A DNA stretch of 8,033 nt, from positions 1 to 8,033 of the forward strand of contig JACMQR010000129.1 of NCBI GenBank assembly GCA_014376885.1. Reading direction: 5' to 3'. Position 1 is the first letter of the stretch; every line of letters begins with the position of its first letter. This stretch comes from Polaromonas sp. (GTDB lineage Bacteria; Pseudomonadota; Gammaproteobacteria; Burkholderiales; Burkholderiaceae_C). Positions 6,803-8,033 of this stretch are shown here, one piece after another. The position numbers were made by a program, and so were the translations under genes. The notes beneath the pieces were generated by a model that was not told the DNA's origin, ran no database searches, and saw only the letters and a list, made by a program, of their open reading frames with translations.

Positions 6803-6838
6803 AAGAATAAAGAACAAAGTTTTTATTCTTTTTAGATT
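6803..6838 (+). promoter_or_regulatory. Candidate sulfur-responsive site upstream of sbp, with inverted repeat
   Basis: The 145-base gap 6762-6906 between yggX and sbp is sharply AT-rich in its middle. It holds a perfect inverted repeat AAGAATAAA (6803-6811) and TTTATTCTT (6822-6830) around a 10-base centre. The left arm overlaps ATAAAGAACAA (6807-6817), which matches the ATAAAGGAACAA element upstream of the TSUP-cysI operon with one base missing and in the same orientation relative to its gene. A TAGATT (6833-6838) downstream could act as a -10, and no good -35 is present, as for activator-dependent promoters. A LysR-type regulator such as CysB is the natural candidate, by inference. The same region must also contain the yggX promoter on the other strand, which I could not place. 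Confidence 0.4.
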
Positions 6839-6906
6839 TCAATGATTGCCGCCAGACTCCAATTTTCCCGCCTGTCAGCGGGTTTTTGGAATGAAGAAAG
6901 CATGTC

Positions 6907-7938
6907 ATGAGTTCACGTCGCTACTTTATCAACCTTTCGATACGCACCGGACTGGCCGCCGCGCTGGCCGGCGCTGGTTTTTCAAGCCATGCCCAGCCGT
7001 CGGCGGTCACGCTGCTCAATGTGTCTTATGACCCGACGCGCGAGCTGTATGTGGACTACAACGCCGCTTTTGCACGGTACTGGAAGGCAAAAACAGGCCA
7101 GATTGTCACTGTCAAGCAATCGCACGGCGGCTCGGGCAAGCAGGCGCGCTCGGTGATCGACGGCATCGACGCCGACGTCGTCACGCTGGCGCTGGCCGGC
7201 GATGTCGATGCGCTGGCGAAAAACGGCGGCCTGGTGCCCAAGGACTGGCAAAAACGCCTGCCGCACAACTCGGCGCCCTACACCTCGACCATCGTGTTCC
7301 TGGTGCGCAAGGGCAACCCCAAGGGCATCAAGGACTGGGACGACCTGGCCCGGCCCGGCGTGGCAGTGATCACGCCCAACCCGAAAACCTCGGGCGGCGC
7401 GCGCTGGAACTACCTGGCGGCCTGGGAGTTCGCCCGGCGCAAGCACAGCGGCAGCGACGCCAAGGCGAAGGAGTTCGTCGCCCAGCTGTACAAAAACGTG
7501 CCGGTGCTCGATACCGGCGCGCGCGGCGCGTCCATCACGTTCGTGCAGCGCAATGTCGGCGACGTGCTCCTGGCCTGGGAAAACGAAGCCTTCCTGGCGC
7601 TCAAGGAATTTGGTGCCGACAAGTTCCAGGTTATCGTGCCGTCGGTCAGCATCCTGGCCGAGCCTTCGGTCACGCTGGTGGACCGCAACGTCGACAAAAA
7701 AGGCAGCCGGGTCGTGGCCACGGCCTACCTTGACTACCTGTACTCGGACGAAGGCCAGGACATTGTCGGCCGCCACTACGACCGCCCGACCGGCGAAAAA
7801 GCCAAGGCCAAATACGCCGCGCAGTTCCCCAAGCTGACGTTGTTCACCATCGACCAGGGCTTTGGCGGCTGGGCCAAAGCCGACAAGGATCATTTCGCCG
7901 ACGGCGCTTCGTTCGACCAGGTGTACGCGCCCCGGTAA
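6907..7938 (+). CDS. sbp: Periplasmic sulfate-binding protein of the sulfate/thiosulfate ABC transporter
   Basis: This 343-residue protein delivers sulfate (possibly thiosulfate) to the CysTWA membrane complex. Residues 1-29 are an export signal ending in SHA before Q30. The mature part has the Sbp/CysP family blocks in order: [13 protein letters not shown] (36-48), [16 protein letters not shown] (71-86), [10 protein letters not shown] (88-97), [17 protein letters not shown] (131-147), [16 protein letters not shown] (158-173), and [14 protein letters not shown] (199-212). The bound sulfate is held by main-chain and Ser/Trp groups of these loops in known structures. Length is normal. The ATG at 6907 is chosen because an ATG at 6902 is out of frame, and a purine-rich GAAGAAAG (6893-6900) could serve as ribosome binding site. 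The signal begins [10 protein letters not shown], close to a twin-arginine motif, while this family normally uses Sec. The transporter genes probably lie to the right of the window. Sbp versus CysP cannot be settled, hence the generic symbol. Confidence 0.93.
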   Translation: MSSRRYFINLSIRTGLAAALAGAGFSSHAQPSAVTLLNVSYDPTRELYVDYNAAFARYWKAKTGQIVTVKQSHGGSGKQARSVIDGIDADVVTLALAGDVDALAKNGGLVPKDWQKRLPHNSAPYTSTIVFLVRKGNPKGIKDWDDLARPGVAVITPNPKTSGGARWNYLAAWEFARRKHSGSDAKAKEFVAQLYKNVPVLDTGARGASITFVQRNVGDVLLAWENEAFLALKEFGADKFQVIVPSVSILAEPSVTLVDRNVDKKGSRVVATAYLDYLYSDEGQDIVGRHYDRPTGEKAKAKYAAQFPKLTLFTIDQGFGGWAKADKDHFADGASFDQVYAPR

Positions 7939-7996
7939 ATTGCAAAGCCGGCCCGTTTGGGATGCGATCAGCCAGGCATGCCGGCGCCCGATCAAA

Positions 7997-8013
7997 GCTA
8001 TGAAATTAATAGC
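7997..8013. repeat. Dispersed AT-rich palindrome, copy 3 (downstream of sbp)
   Basis: GCTAT, 7-base spacer GAAATTA, ATAGC: a perfect 5-base stem. Bases 7998-8013 are the exact reverse complement of 311-326. It lies in the otherwise featureless 95 bases after sbp (7939-8033), where I see no gene and no terminator with a T-run. Confidence 0.7.
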
Positions 8014-8033
8014 AAGCCAGGGCTGAAAATCAA

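Noticed and set aside
5763..6845. A 360-residue plus-strand frame across mnmC and yggX
   Set aside because: It is antisense to two firmly identified genes and has shadow-frame composition.
7947..7985. A terminator after sbp formed by two GCCGGC blocks
   Set aside because: The arms are only six bases, 27 bases apart, self-complementary and without a following T-run.

Overview
This GC-rich window is a stretch of betaproteobacterial chromosome. Gene content, protein sequences and a recurring AT-rich intergenic palindrome suggest Comamonadaceae (Polaromonas/Rhodoferax-like); that placement is inference, since no rRNA or taxonomic marker is present. Seven protein genes are supported (one cut by the left edge). 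I see no RNA genes, insertion sequences, phage genes or CRISPR array.

Layout. (1) 1-3041, minus strand: part of an assimilatory sulfur operon, transcribed right to left as a TauE/SafE (TSUP) membrane permease, the siroheme/4Fe-4S sulfite reductase CysI, and the start of a DUF934 protein that runs off the left edge. In related genomes cysH, cysD and cysN usually follow. (2) 3042-3292: a divergent control region. (3) 3293-4504, plus strand: a lone LivK-type periplasmic substrate-binding protein with a TTG start. (4) 4575-6761, minus strand: a tight pair, yggX then mnmC, separated by 9 bases. (5) 6762-6906: a second divergent control region. (6) 6907-7938, plus strand: a sulfate-binding protein (Sbp), probably the first gene of a sulfate ABC transporter operon that continues to the right. 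(7) 7939-8033: 95 bases without a gene, ending in a copy of the palindrome.

How the parts relate: the two ends serve one pathway. Sbp captures sulfate in the periplasm; sulfate is activated and reduced by enzymes encoded outside the window; CysI reduces sulfite to sulfide for cysteine synthesis. The TSUP permease probably moves sulfate or sulfite. The genes between them concern iron/oxidative-damage protection (YggX), wobble-uridine tRNA modification (MnmC) and uptake of an unidentified solute. The upstream regions of the permease and sbp share the short element ATAAAG(G)AACAA in the same orientation relative to the gene, a candidate common sulfur-control site.

I found no undescribed system. 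The window is mostly core metabolism. The points most worth a second look are the DUF934 start codon lying inside a dispersed repeat, the shared candidate regulatory element, and a twin-arginine-like signal peptide on Sbp.
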